This document shows, piece by piece, positions 16,442 through 25,552 of a stretch of DNA of 64,000 nt; within the stretch, counting starts at the first letter, position 1; each line of letters opens with the position of its first letter. Both the position numbers and the translations under genes were made by a program. The notes beneath the pieces were generated by a model. That model was not told the DNA's origin, searched no databases, and saw only the letters and a program-made list of their open reading frames with translations. Source of the stretch: Aerophototrophica crusticola (GTDB lineage: Bacteria > Pseudomonadota > Alphaproteobacteria > Azospirillales > Azospirillaceae); contig MOEB01000017.1 of NCBI GenBank assembly GCA_001939945.1, positions 39,324-103,323 of the forward strand, written 5' to 3'.

Positions 16442-17758
16442 TCACCCCAGGGGGAACTCCAGCCGCACGGACGTGCCCCCCGGCCCCGTCTCCAGCGACA
16501 GTTTCCCATCCACCTGGTCCGCCAGGCTTTCCAGCAGCCGCATCCCCATGCCGGAACCCCGGTTTTCCCGCGGCATCCCGACCCCGTCATCCGACACCAG
16601 CAGGTGGCCCAGCACCCCCTTTGGGCTGCGCCCCAGCCGCACCGTCACCTGCCCGCCCCGTCCCGCCGGGAAGGCGTGCTTCAGGGCGTTGGCCACCGCC
16701 TCGTTGACGATCAGGCCGATGGCGACGGCATTGTCGAGGGTGCCCGGCACCGCCTCCACCCGGCAATCCAGCAGCACGTCGTCGCGACCCGCCAACCCGT
16801 GCGCGGCCGTGGCCACGTCGCCCAGGAAGCTGTCGAAGCCCAGCTCGGACAGGCAGCGTGATCCCAGCAGCCGGCGCTGCACCGCTGCCACGGCCCCCAG
16901 ACGCCCGGCCAGCCGGCGCAGCGGCCCGGCCAGCGCTTCCTCCGTCCCCGGCCCCAGTTCCATGTCCACCAGCGTCAGGGCGAGCTGCAGGTTGTTGTAG
17001 ACCCGGTGCACCACCTCCCGCATCAGCAGGTCCCGTTCCCCCAGGGCACGGCGCAGGGCGGTGACGTCGGTGGCCAACCCTTCCACCCGGTCCGGCCCGG
17101 GACGGACGTCCAGCAGCACGTGGAGGGTGCGGCCGTCGGCGCCGCGGAACTCCACCTCCGCCCCGCGCAGGCCGTCTTCGGTCATCTCATGCCAGACGCC
17201 CGGGGCGCCGGCGCCCTGCATCAGGGACACAAGGTTCGTTCCCGCCAAATCGTCAAAGCCCAGCAGGCGATGCAGGGCGGGGTTGGCCTCCAGCAAGGTC
17301 CCGTCGCGGCGGGACAGGAAGACGCCCACCCCCACCCGGCTGAACAGGGACCGGTAACGGTCCTCCGCCTCCCTCAGCGATCGCCGCTCCGCCTGCCGGC
17401 GCACCAGCCCTTCCAGCGCGCCCCGCAGGCGCGGCATGCGCTCCCGGCCCTTCAGGACATAGTCGTCGATGCCGGCCTTCATGGCTTCCACCGCGCCTTC
17501 CTCCCCCTGGCTGCCGGTGAACAGCACGGCGGCGCAGTCGGGGTTGGCGGCCTTCAGACGGCGGAACACTTCCAGCCCCGTGGACCAGCCGAGGGAGAAG
17601 TCAAGCACGGCCACGTCCGGTGCGCCGTCTGCCAGGGCTTGGTCCAGTTCCTCCGGCGTGCCGACGGCGGCGATGTCCGCCCCGGGCAGGGCCTGTGCCA
17701 CGGTCCGCCCGGTCAGGAACCGGTCATCCGGATTGTCGTCCACCACAAGGACACGCAT
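16442..17758 (-). CDS. Receiver-PAS-histidine kinase (HisKA_2) hybrid protein
   Basis: 438 residues, start with GGGAGG Shine-Dalgarno. The receiver domain is first (residues 1-120; acidic Asp7/Asp8, phospho-acceptor Asp53 in VAVLDFSLG, Lys103). A PAS domain (~135-235) and a HisKA_2 dimerisation helix with His251 (LLMREVVHRVYNNLQLA) follow, then an HATPase with N-box IVNEAVANALKHAF and G boxes. There is no membrane segment. A receiver placed before the kinase suggests control of the kinase by upstream phosphorylation. Its promoter faces that of the di-haem lipoprotein operon. Confidence 0.9.
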   Translation of the reverse strand: MRVLVVDDNPDDRFLTGRTVAQALPGADIAAVGTPEELDQALADGAPDVAVLDFSLGWSTGLEVFRRLKAANPDCAAVLFTGSQGEEGAVEAMKAGIDDYVLKGRERMPRLRGALEGLVRRQAERRSLREAEDRYRSLFSRVGVGVFLSRRDGTLLEANPALHRLLGFDDLAGTNLVSLMQGAGAPGVWHEMTEDGLRGAEVEFRGADGRTLHVLLDVRPGPDRVEGLATDVTALRRALGERDLLMREVVHRVYNNLQLALTLVDMELGPGTEEALAGPLRRLAGRLGAVAAVQRRLLGSRCLSELGFDSFLGDVATAAHGLAGRDDVLLDCRVEAVPGTLDNAVAIGLIVNEAVANALKHAFPAGRGGQVTVRLGRSPKGVLGHLLVSDDGVGMPRENRGSGMGMRLLESLADQVDGKLSLETGPGGTSVRLEFPLG

Positions 17759-18005
17759 CAGCGGCACCTCCCACCCTGGCGAGCCAACACCGGAAGCCCC
17801 GGCGCGGTTGCGCCCTCCCCCACCGGAGTGGGAGGCGGAGCGGGATTGCGGCAGGACGAAGCGAGCCGGCCTATGCCAGAACCCGATAATGCGGTGTGCA
17901 GAAAATTCGACCTCACGCTTATGGGGTAGATTAACTATTGCCAAGGGGAACGCCTTCTGCTGAAGTCCTACGACCAATAATGCATTCGCGAGTAGGGGGA
18001 GAGCG

Positions 18006-20495
18006 ATGCATCTGAAAAAGGTTGTGGTTGGCGCCGGTATGGCGCTTGGCGTCCTGGCATTGGCCGGGTGTGGGGATGACAATCCGAAGCCTGGGCACGT
18101 GCTGGACGAGGCCAAGCGGGCCGGTCGCACGGTGGCATCCTTCCCGGCGGCTGACGAGGACTTCTTCAAGGACATGGACGGGGGTTACCGGGGGGTGAAC
18201 CTGTCCAAGGCGGAGGTCCAGGGGCGCAACAACTGGATCATCTGGACCGGTGGCAACGACCGGCTCTGGGACCATCTGACCAACAGCGCCTTCGGCACCT
18301 TCGACCTGCTGAAGACCATCAGCAACCATCCCAGCCTGAAGGCCAGCCGCGACAACCGCTGGGGCTACCTTGGCCTGGTGAACGAGCCCTGCTTCAAGAA
18401 GGCCGAGAAGGGCGACCCCGACCGGTTCGGCCTATGGCTTGACGTGCGCGACCCGTCCTGCGCCCCCGACCCCTTCGCCGACGAGGCCAAGTACCCCGGC
18501 GTGAAGATCGGCGCCCGCGGCCAGGACCTCGGCAAGGGCAAGACCCTGCCGGTGGGCTCCTACTACGGCTATCCCACGGGCATCGTCGGCTTGCGCCTGT
18601 TCCCCAACCCGGACTTCGACGCCAAGGCGGCGGCCGAGTGGGACGCGGAGCGGTACTACACCGACCCGAGCTATTACAACCGCAAGGACCTGGTCCGGCC
18701 CTACAGGGTCGGAATGGGCTGCGGTTTCTGCCATGTGGGCCCGGACCCGGTTAACCCGCCGGCCGATCCGGAAAACCCAAAGTGGGAGAATTTGAGCAGC
18801 GTCGTCGGCGCCCAGTTCTTCTGGATCGACCGCATCTTCGCCTGGAACGCGGACCAGAAGAACTTCATGGTCCAGCTGGTGCACACCTCGCGGCCGGGCA
18901 CGCTGGACACGTCGCTGGTCTCCACCGACTACATCAACAACCCACGCACCATGAATGCCGTCTACATGACGGCGGAACGGCTGGAGACGGCGCTGAAGCT
19001 GGGCAAGGAGCGGCTGGCCGGGGGCGCCCTGAACAACAAGCAGTTCCAGGACTTCCAGGGTTATGAGGACTTCAACAAGTTCTACAAGGCCCCGGACACG
19101 GTCTGGACACCCCATGTGCTGAAGGACGGGGCCGACAGCGTCGGCGTGCTGGGCGCGCTGAACCGCGTCTACATCAACATCGGCCTGTTCAGCGAGGAGT
19201 GGCTGCTGCACTTCAACCCGTTGGTGGGCGGCAAGACGGTCAGCCCCATCAAGATCGAGGACGGCCGCAAGAACTCCGTTTACTGGCAGGCGACCGAAGC
19301 GCAGACGCCGCTGGTGGCCCAGTTCTTCCTGAACAAGGACATCGGCGCCCCGCACAAGCTGGCCGACGCCCCCGGCGGCAAAGCCCACATGACCGCGGAC
19401 CCCGCGGTCCTGGAGCAGGGCAAGGTGGTTTTCGCCGAGAACTGCGCCGCCTGCCATTCCAGCAAGCAACCCGACCTTCCCGCCGGTGTGGACCCGCGGG
19501 ACAGCGCCGGGCCCGACTACCTGAAACGGTTCGATGCCTGGTGGGCCCATGTGCAAACCGAAGGCTACAAGGCCAAGATGCGGGAGATCGTGCTGGCACC
19601 CGACTTCCTGAACGGCAATTACCTGTCCACCGACAAGCGCGTGCCGGTGACGCTGCTGGAAACGAACGCCTGCAGCCCGCTGGCCACCAACGCCATCGCC
19701 AACAACATCTGGGACAACTTCTCCAGCCAGTCCTACAAGGACCTGCCGTCGGTGGGCACCATCACGGTGCGCCACCCCATCACGGGTGAGCCGAGCAGCT
19801 ACCAGATGCCGGCGGGCGGTCGCGGCTATACCCGCGTGCCCAGCTTGGCGAGCCTGTGGTCGACGGCACCCTACCTGTTGAACAACACCGTCGGGCCGGA
19901 CATGGGGGCTTACAGCCCGAACCCGACCGTGGAGTACCGGGTGCAGACCTTCGAGGCCTCCATGCGCCAGATGCTCTGGCCGGAGACACGCAAGAAGGAC
20001 AAGGTCCTGGGCGACAAGGGCGTGGGTGAGATCTACCGCACCACGGCGCAGAGCTACCTATCCGTCCCTGCCGGCTACCTGCCCGAGGGGCTGCAAGGCC
20101 TGCTGAACCCGCTGAACCGCTGGTTCCCCTGGCTGTTCGGCGAGGGTGGCGTGCGGATCGGCCCGATCCCGGCCGGCACCCCGGTGAACCTGCTGTCGAA
20201 CCTGGAACTCCGCCTGGACGACGCCAGCCTGGGCGAGAACCTGAAGCAGGACGCCAAGCTGCTGGAACTGCTGCTGAAGGGTACCAAGGACCTGAAGGCG
20301 CTGCCGGAGAACGCGACGGACGAGCAGGCGCGGGCGGTCTTCGCCAACCTGGTCAACCCCCTGCTGAAGCTGAGCAAATGCCCGGACTTCGAGGTGAACC
20401 GGGGCCACTATTTCGGCACCGGCCGGGTGCCGGGGACCAAGGCGCTGACCGATCAGGAAAAGGACGCCCTGATCGAGTTCCTGAAGACCTTCTGA
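18006..20495 (+). CDS. Large di-haem c-type cytochrome lipoprotein
   Basis: 829 residues, strong AGGGGGAG ribosome site. A lipobox (LALAGC, Cys22) predicts membrane anchoring in the periplasm. Two haem c sites are visible: Cys239-x2-Cys242-His243 (CGFCH) and Cys480-x2-Cys483-His484 (CAACH). The second has the usual cytochrome c N-terminal helix before it (LEQGKVVFAENCAACH). The rest resembles large di-haem proteins of the RoxA/peroxidase-like sort only loosely. It is first in a run with a GMC oxidoreductase and a patatin-like protein, where it may accept electrons from the GMC enzyme. Exact substrate is unknown. Confidence 0.85.
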   Translation: MHLKKVVVGAGMALGVLALAGCGDDNPKPGHVLDEAKRAGRTVASFPAADEDFFKDMDGGYRGVNLSKAEVQGRNNWIIWTGGNDRLWDHLTNSAFGTFDLLKTISNHPSLKASRDNRWGYLGLVNEPCFKKAEKGDPDRFGLWLDVRDPSCAPDPFADEAKYPGVKIGARGQDLGKGKTLPVGSYYGYPTGIVGLRLFPNPDFDAKAAAEWDAERYYTDPSYYNRKDLVRPYRVGMGCGFCHVGPDPVNPPADPENPKWENLSSVVGAQFFWIDRIFAWNADQKNFMVQLVHTSRPGTLDTSLVSTDYINNPRTMNAVYMTAERLETALKLGKERLAGGALNNKQFQDFQGYEDFNKFYKAPDTVWTPHVLKDGADSVGVLGALNRVYINIGLFSEEWLLHFNPLVGGKTVSPIKIEDGRKNSVYWQATEAQTPLVAQFFLNKDIGAPHKLADAPGGKAHMTADPAVLEQGKVVFAENCAACHSSKQPDLPAGVDPRDSAGPDYLKRFDAWWAHVQTEGYKAKMREIVLAPDFLNGNYLSTDKRVPVTLLETNACSPLATNAIANNIWDNFSSQSYKDLPSVGTITVRHPITGEPSSYQMPAGGRGYTRVPSLASLWSTAPYLLNNTVGPDMGAYSPNPTVEYRVQTFEASMRQMLWPETRKKDKVLGDKGVGEIYRTTAQSYLSVPAGYLPEGLQGLLNPLNRWFPWLFGEGGVRIGPIPAGTPVNLLSNLELRLDDASLGENLKQDAKLLELLLKGTKDLKALPENATDEQARAVFANLVNPLLKLSKCPDFEVNRGHYFGTGRVPGTKALTDQEKDALIEFLKTF

Positions 20496-20503
20496 TCGTG
20501 ACG

Positions 20504-20533
20504 GCGGGGCCGGCCCGGGGGGACCGGCCCCGC
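20504..20533 (+). terminator. Intra-operon hairpin (terminator or attenuator)
   Basis: Perfect 10-bp GC stem GCGGGGCCGG / CCGGCCCCGC with a 10-base loop, followed by TTCCTTCC. It lies between the cytochrome stop (20495) and the GMC start (20574) and may reduce downstream expression. Confidence 0.65.
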
Positions 20534-20573
20534 TTCCTTCCACCTGACAATCGACTGAACCGGGGGACGGGCC

Positions 20574-22469
20574 ATGTCGGGCGCGGACAAGGGATACGAG
20601 TACATCGTCGTGGGTTCCGGTGCCGGCGGCGGCACGCTGGCAGCCCGGCTGGCGGAGGCGGGCAAGCGCGTGGTCCTGCTGGAGGCCGGCGGCGACCCGC
20701 GCAAGCTGCGGGGGGGTGACCCCACCAGCGACGGGGTGAACCGGCTGCCGGAGGACTATGACGTCCCGGCCTTCCACCCCTTCGCCTCGGAGAACGAGGC
20801 GATGCGCTGGGACTTCTTCGTCCGCCACTATGCCGACACCGCACAGCAGGAGCGGGACCCGAAATATGTGCGGGAGTTCGAGGGCAAGCCCGTGGACGGC
20901 GTGCTGTACCCGCGCGCCGGCACCCTGGGCGGCTGCACCGCCCACAATGCCCAGATCATGGTCTACCCGCACAATGACGACTGGGACAACATCGCCCGAC
21001 TGACGGGCGACACGTCCTGGTCGGCCAAGAACATGCGCAAGGTGTTCGAGCGCATGGAGAATTGCCAGTACCGCTTCTTCCTGTATCGCTGGCTGGCCAA
21101 GCTGGGCATCAACCCCACCCGGCACGGCTGGGGTGGCTGGATGCATACCCAGAAGGCCATCCCCATCGAGGCCCTGGGCGACGAGGACCTGGTCACCACC
21201 ATCGTGGACAGCGCCGCCAAGGCCATCAAGGCCCAGCCCGACAAGGAGAAAGGCCTGGAATGGCTGCTGCAGGGCCAGGGCGACCCCAATGACTGGCGGC
21301 TGGTGAAGCAGAACGCGACCGGCCTGCGCTACCCGCCCCTGTCGAACCGCAACCACCAGCGCATGGGCGCCCGGGAACGGGTGATCGAGGTGCAGGAGCG
21401 GTTCCCGGACCGGCTCACCGTCATCCTGGACGCGCTGGTCACCCGCGTGCTGTTCGCCGAGGACGACCCGACACGGGCGGTCGGCGTGGAATACATGCAG
21501 GGACAGCGCCTGTACCGCGCCCACTGGAACCCGTCAGAGGGTGAGCCGGAGCGGAAGGCGCTCTATTGCACAGGGGAGGTGATCCTCTGTGGCGGTGCCT
21601 TCAACACGCCGCAGCTGCTGATGCTGTCGGGTATCGGCCCGGTGGACCACCTTGCCCAACACGGGATCACGCCGCGGGTGGACCTGCCCGGCGTGGGCAG
21701 CAACATGCAGGACCGCTACGAGGTCGGCGTCGTCAACGAGATGAAGGACGATTGGGAAGTGCTGAAGGGCGCCAAGTTCGCCCCCGGCGACCCCCAGTTC
21801 CGGGAGTGGGAGGACGGGCGCGGCGGCGTCTACACCACCAACGGGGCGGTGCTGGCGGTGATCAAGCGCTCCTTCGCGGACCGGCCCCTGCCCGACCTGT
21901 TCTGCTTCGCCCTGCTGGGCTTGTTCAAGGGCTACTTCCCAGGCTATTCCAAGCTGTTCCCGGAGCACCTGAACTACATGACCTGGGCCATCCTGAAGGC
22001 CCACACCAACAACCGCGCCGGGACGGTCCGGCTGCGTTCCGCCGACCCGCGGGACACGCCGCTGATCGACTTCCACTACTTCGAGGAAGGCACTCCCGAT
22101 GGCGGGGAGGACCTGGATTCGGTGGTGGCGGGGATCAAGTTCGTCCGCACCATGACCAAGCCCCTGAAGAAGGCCGGCCTGATCGTCAAGGAACACCTGC
22201 CTGGCGAGCACCTGGAGACGGACGAGGAGTTGCGCCAGTTCGTGCGTGACGTGGCCTGGGGCCACCATGCCTCCTGCACCTGCCCCATTGGCAATCGGGA
22301 GGATGGCGGCGTGCTGACCAGCGACTTCCGGGTGCACGGGACCAAGGGCCTGCGGGTGGTGGATGCCAGCGTCTTCCCCCGCATCCCCGGCTTCTTCATC
22401 GTCAGCGCCGTCTACATGGTGGCGGAAAAGGCCGCCGACGTGATCCTGCAACAGTCCGGCCAGGCCTGA
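20574..22469 (+). CDS. GMC-family FAD oxidoreductase
   Basis: 631 residues. The FAD-binding motif is at the N terminus (YIVVGSGAGGGTLAARLAEA, residues 9-28). GMC features follow: PRAGTLGGCTAHNAQIMVYP, and the C-terminal GHHASCTCPIG active-site block plus VVDASVFPRIPGFFIVSAVYM. The family oxidises alcohols or sterols. There is no Sec or Tat signal, although the cytochrome upstream is periplasmic. Either it acts inside, or it is exported with a partner. It is 78 bases behind the cytochrome gene and 81 bases before the patatin gene. Confidence 0.9.
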   Translation: MSGADKGYEYIVVGSGAGGGTLAARLAEAGKRVVLLEAGGDPRKLRGGDPTSDGVNRLPEDYDVPAFHPFASENEAMRWDFFVRHYADTAQQERDPKYVREFEGKPVDGVLYPRAGTLGGCTAHNAQIMVYPHNDDWDNIARLTGDTSWSAKNMRKVFERMENCQYRFFLYRWLAKLGINPTRHGWGGWMHTQKAIPIEALGDEDLVTTIVDSAAKAIKAQPDKEKGLEWLLQGQGDPNDWRLVKQNATGLRYPPLSNRNHQRMGARERVIEVQERFPDRLTVILDALVTRVLFAEDDPTRAVGVEYMQGQRLYRAHWNPSEGEPERKALYCTGEVILCGGAFNTPQLLMLSGIGPVDHLAQHGITPRVDLPGVGSNMQDRYEVGVVNEMKDDWEVLKGAKFAPGDPQFREWEDGRGGVYTTNGAVLAVIKRSFADRPLPDLFCFALLGLFKGYFPGYSKLFPEHLNYMTWAILKAHTNNRAGTVRLRSADPRDTPLIDFHYFEEGTPDGGEDLDSVVAGIKFVRTMTKPLKKAGLIVKEHLPGEHLETDEELRQFVRDVAWGHHASCTCPIGNREDGGVLTSDFRVHGTKGLRVVDASVFPRIPGFFIVSAVYMVAEKAADVILQQSGQA

Positions 22470-22550
22470 CCCTGCCTGCCCCCCGCGTCCCCCGCGCGGC
22501 GGCGGGGGAGCGGTTCCCCGACCAGCCGCCGCCAAGAAACGGGGGCAATC

Positions 22551-25457
22551 ATGGTGTATGACTGGCGCAAGGGGCCGCCCGTGCCGGGCCAGCCCTGGAC
22601 GACGGAGCAGGTGCTGCGGCACGAGGTGTCGGAAATCCACGGGAAACGGATTCCCGACGATGTGGGCGGGGTGGAACTGAACCGGCAGTTGAACGGGTTG
22701 GACAGCGCCGCGCTGTGCATTTCCGGCGGCGGCATACGCAGCGCCACTTTCGCCCTGGGCATGATCCAGGCCCTGGCCGCCAACCCGCGCAAGCCTGACG
22801 GGGATCCCGCGGACCCATCCCGTTCCCTGTTGGGCCGGTTCAACTACCTGTCCACCGTATCCGGCGGCGGCTATATCGGGAGCTGGCTGACGGCTTGGCT
22901 GGGGCGTCGGCCCTTCCCGGAGGTGGTCCGGCAGCTTTCTGGTCGGCCCGACGGCCCCGATGTGGAGCCCTCCCCCATTGAGGACCTCCGCCGGGACAGC
23001 AACTACCTGACCCCGCAGGTGGGCATCGCCTCCGTCGACACCTGGGCGGCCGGGGCCATGGTGGTGCGGAACCTGTTCCTGATCTGGGGGCTGGTGCTGA
23101 CCATCCTGGGCACGCTGGTGCTGGTGTTGAAGCTGGGATTCTCCATCCTTGCCACCATCCCAACCAGTGAGGCGGTGTATGGGAACCTGGGCCTGCTGGT
23201 CTTCATCCTCTTGACCGGTGTCGGGCTGGTGCTGCTCGGGCAACGCTTCACCCTGGTCAACTACGCCGGCGGACCCGGCAGCGCGAACCAGGCGAGGTTC
23301 TGGAGCCATGGCGTTGCCATCACCCTGCTGGGGGCGCTGCTCTGGACGGCGTGGTTGGCAACGCCCCTGGGCCAGATCCTGATGTTGCTGCCTTTCTGGT
23401 TCCTGGGGCCGGCGATGGGGATCGGAGGCTTGGTCCTGTTCACCGCCTCTTACCTGCTCGCGACCTTCACCGGCCTGCCGCTCAAGGTCCACAAGGGGCT
23501 GACGCTGGCCAAGTGGTCCCTCGCGGGCGTGGCATATGGCGTTTTCCTGGCTGCCGGCATCCTGCTGCTGGGCGGGGTGGAGTACAGGCCCCTGCGCTTC
23601 CTGCTTGTCGCCTTGCTGGGCCCGGGCTGGATGGTGGCCGCCCAGCTGACGGCGGAGACGGTGTTCGTCGCCCTGACCAGCCGAGCATCCCGTTCCGACG
23701 CCGAGCGGGAATGGCTGGCCCGCTCCGCAGGCTGTTACGCCTTCTGCGGCATCGTTTGGACCTTGACCGCCACGCTGGTGCTGCTGGGCTCCCGCCTGAC
23801 GGACGAGCTGTTCCATGAGGCCGGGCAACTCTGGGAGATGGCAACCGCCGGCGGCTTCGTCACCACGGCCGCCCTGACGCTGCTTGCCGGGTCCAGTTCC
23901 AAGACCCCTGCCCAAGGGGCGCCGGATAGCAAGATCGGCCAGGCCCTGACGATCATCCAGTCCATCGGCGGGCCTGTGTTCTTCATCATCCTGCTGGTGC
24001 TGGTGTCGGGGCTGGTGGATGCGGTCGTGCTAGGGGGATCGCTGCTGGACCTGCTGCTGGGCCCGTCCCGCGACGCGCGGGAGGAGGCGTCGGCCCTGTC
24101 CGTGCTGATCTTCGGGACCAGCCCGCCCTATACGGAGTACCGGCCGACCCTGAAGCCGCTGTCGGTCGCCCTGTTGCTCACCGCATTTGCGGGATGGGGG
24201 GTGTCGCGCGCCGTCAACATCAACCGCTTCTCCCTGCACGACCTTTATCGTAACCGGCTGGTCCGCGCCTATCTGGGCGCCACCCACCGGGACCGCAAGC
24301 CGAACCCCTTCACCGGGTTCGACATGGCCGACAACCCGCCCATCTGGAAGATCTGGCCGGGCCGCGGGGGAAAGGGCGCGGGCGCGACGCACAAGCGGCT
24401 GTACCACGTGCTCAACATGACCCTGAACCTGGTCTCCACCCGGAACTTGGCCTGGCAGCAACGCAAGGCCATGTCCTTCGTCGTCACTCCCCGCCACGCC
24501 GGTGCCGCGGACCTGGAGCCGGTGACCGACCGGCAAGGCCAGCCGCTGGACTACCATGGCGCCTACCGCCCGTCGGACGAGTATGGTGGGAATACCGGCA
24601 TCACCCTCGGCACGGCCATGGCCGTCTCCGGTGCCGCGGCAAACCCGAACATGGGCTACAACTCGTCCCCCTCGGTCACATTGCTGCTGGCGCTGTTCAA
24701 CGTGCGGCTGGGCTGGTGGCTGGGCAACCCAGGGCCGCAGGGCCAGGGTACCTGGCGCCACAGCGGCCCGAAGAACGCGGCCACCCCCTGGCTGGCGGAA
24801 GCCTTCGGGCTGACCACCGCCGACCGCCCCTATGTGAACCTGTCGGACGGCGGCCATTTCGAGAACCTCGGCCTGTACGAGATGGTGCGGCGGCGCTGCC
24901 GCTTCATCGTCTGCAGCGACGCCGGCTTTGACCCTGGTTTCACCTTCGCCGACCTGGGCAACGCCGTGCGCAAGATTTCCATCGACTTGGGGGTGCCGAT
25001 CCGCTTCTACGGGTTGGAGCTGATGCAACCCCGGCCCGCCGGGCGGGCCATGCTGGACAATGCCCCGTACCATGCCATCGGCGTCATCGATTACCGGAGC
25101 GCAGACGGCGAGGCGGCGAAGCCGGGCTACATCCTGTACATCAAGCCCAGCTATCACGGGACGGAGGGCGCTGGCATCCGGGCCTATGCCATGTCCAATC
25201 CCGCTTTCCCCCACGACAGCACCGCCGACCAGTGGTTCGACGAGGCCCAGTTCGAGAGCTACCGGTCCCTGGGTTTCGAGATCGTCGACGGGCTGTTCCA
25301 CGCCGCCACGAAGGCGTTGGGCGAGCAGGCCGGCCTGGACGAAATCCTGCCTTACCTGGCCGACATGGCCCGGCAGAAGGCGGGGGAGCATGACGCCGTT
25401 CTGGACCACACCAAACCCCGCGGGCCCGCGGCAGCGGAGGCCGGGCTGCCGGACTGA
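22551..25457 (+). CDS. Patatin-like phospholipase with large central membrane domain
   Basis: 968 residues. The patatin halves are split: the oxyanion hole GGGIRS is at residues 59-64 and the nucleophile Ser104 in TVSGGGYIG. The Asp of the catalytic dyad is at 766 in LSDGGHFENLGLYE. Between them, from ~165 to ~560, lie about ten hydrophobic membrane spans (for example LFLIWGLVLTILGTLVLVLK). Such insertions occur in a poorly studied patatin subgroup. It likely cleaves acyl lipids at the membrane. It is the last gene of the cytochrome/GMC run. Confidence 0.85.
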   Translation: MVYDWRKGPPVPGQPWTTEQVLRHEVSEIHGKRIPDDVGGVELNRQLNGLDSAALCISGGGIRSATFALGMIQALAANPRKPDGDPADPSRSLLGRFNYLSTVSGGGYIGSWLTAWLGRRPFPEVVRQLSGRPDGPDVEPSPIEDLRRDSNYLTPQVGIASVDTWAAGAMVVRNLFLIWGLVLTILGTLVLVLKLGFSILATIPTSEAVYGNLGLLVFILLTGVGLVLLGQRFTLVNYAGGPGSANQARFWSHGVAITLLGALLWTAWLATPLGQILMLLPFWFLGPAMGIGGLVLFTASYLLATFTGLPLKVHKGLTLAKWSLAGVAYGVFLAAGILLLGGVEYRPLRFLLVALLGPGWMVAAQLTAETVFVALTSRASRSDAEREWLARSAGCYAFCGIVWTLTATLVLLGSRLTDELFHEAGQLWEMATAGGFVTTAALTLLAGSSSKTPAQGAPDSKIGQALTIIQSIGGPVFFIILLVLVSGLVDAVVLGGSLLDLLLGPSRDAREEASALSVLIFGTSPPYTEYRPTLKPLSVALLLTAFAGWGVSRAVNINRFSLHDLYRNRLVRAYLGATHRDRKPNPFTGFDMADNPPIWKIWPGRGGKGAGATHKRLYHVLNMTLNLVSTRNLAWQQRKAMSFVVTPRHAGAADLEPVTDRQGQPLDYHGAYRPSDEYGGNTGITLGTAMAVSGAAANPNMGYNSSPSVTLLLALFNVRLGWWLGNPGPQGQGTWRHSGPKNAATPWLAEAFGLTTADRPYVNLSDGGHFENLGLYEMVRRRCRFIVCSDAGFDPGFTFADLGNAVRKISIDLGVPIRFYGLELMQPRPAGRAMLDNAPYHAIGVIDYRSADGEAAKPGYILYIKPSYHGTEGAGIRAYAMSNPAFPHDSTADQWFDEAQFESYRSLGFEIVDGLFHAATKALGEQAGLDEILPYLADMARQKAGEHDAVLDHTKPRGPAAAEAGLPD

Positions 25458-25462
25458 CCAGC

Positions 25463-25501
25463 TTGGTGACAAATGTAACCAAGGTACAGGCTATAACCTT
25501 G
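25463..25501 (+). promoter_or_regulatory. Overlapping palindromes upstream of response regulator
   Basis: Positions 25463-25482 read TTGGTGACAAATGTAACCAA, a near-perfect dyad (TTGGT-n-ACA-nn-TGT-n-ACCAA). A second dyad CAAGGT-N10-ACCTTG follows at 25480-25501. The core GTGACAAATGTAACC recurs, with one change, over the start of the Crp-type gene at 26670-26684. It is a candidate binding site for that regulator. Confidence 0.6.
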
Positions 25502-25552
25502 TTCTGCTTTGGGAAGATACCGGGGGCCGGGCGGCTCTGCGATGATGCGGCG

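Noticed and set aside
21534..23915. A 793-codon minus-strand open frame across the GMC and patatin genes
   Set aside because: Composition is Gln/Gly/His-rich as expected for a shadow frame, and both plus-strand genes have clear motifs throughout.
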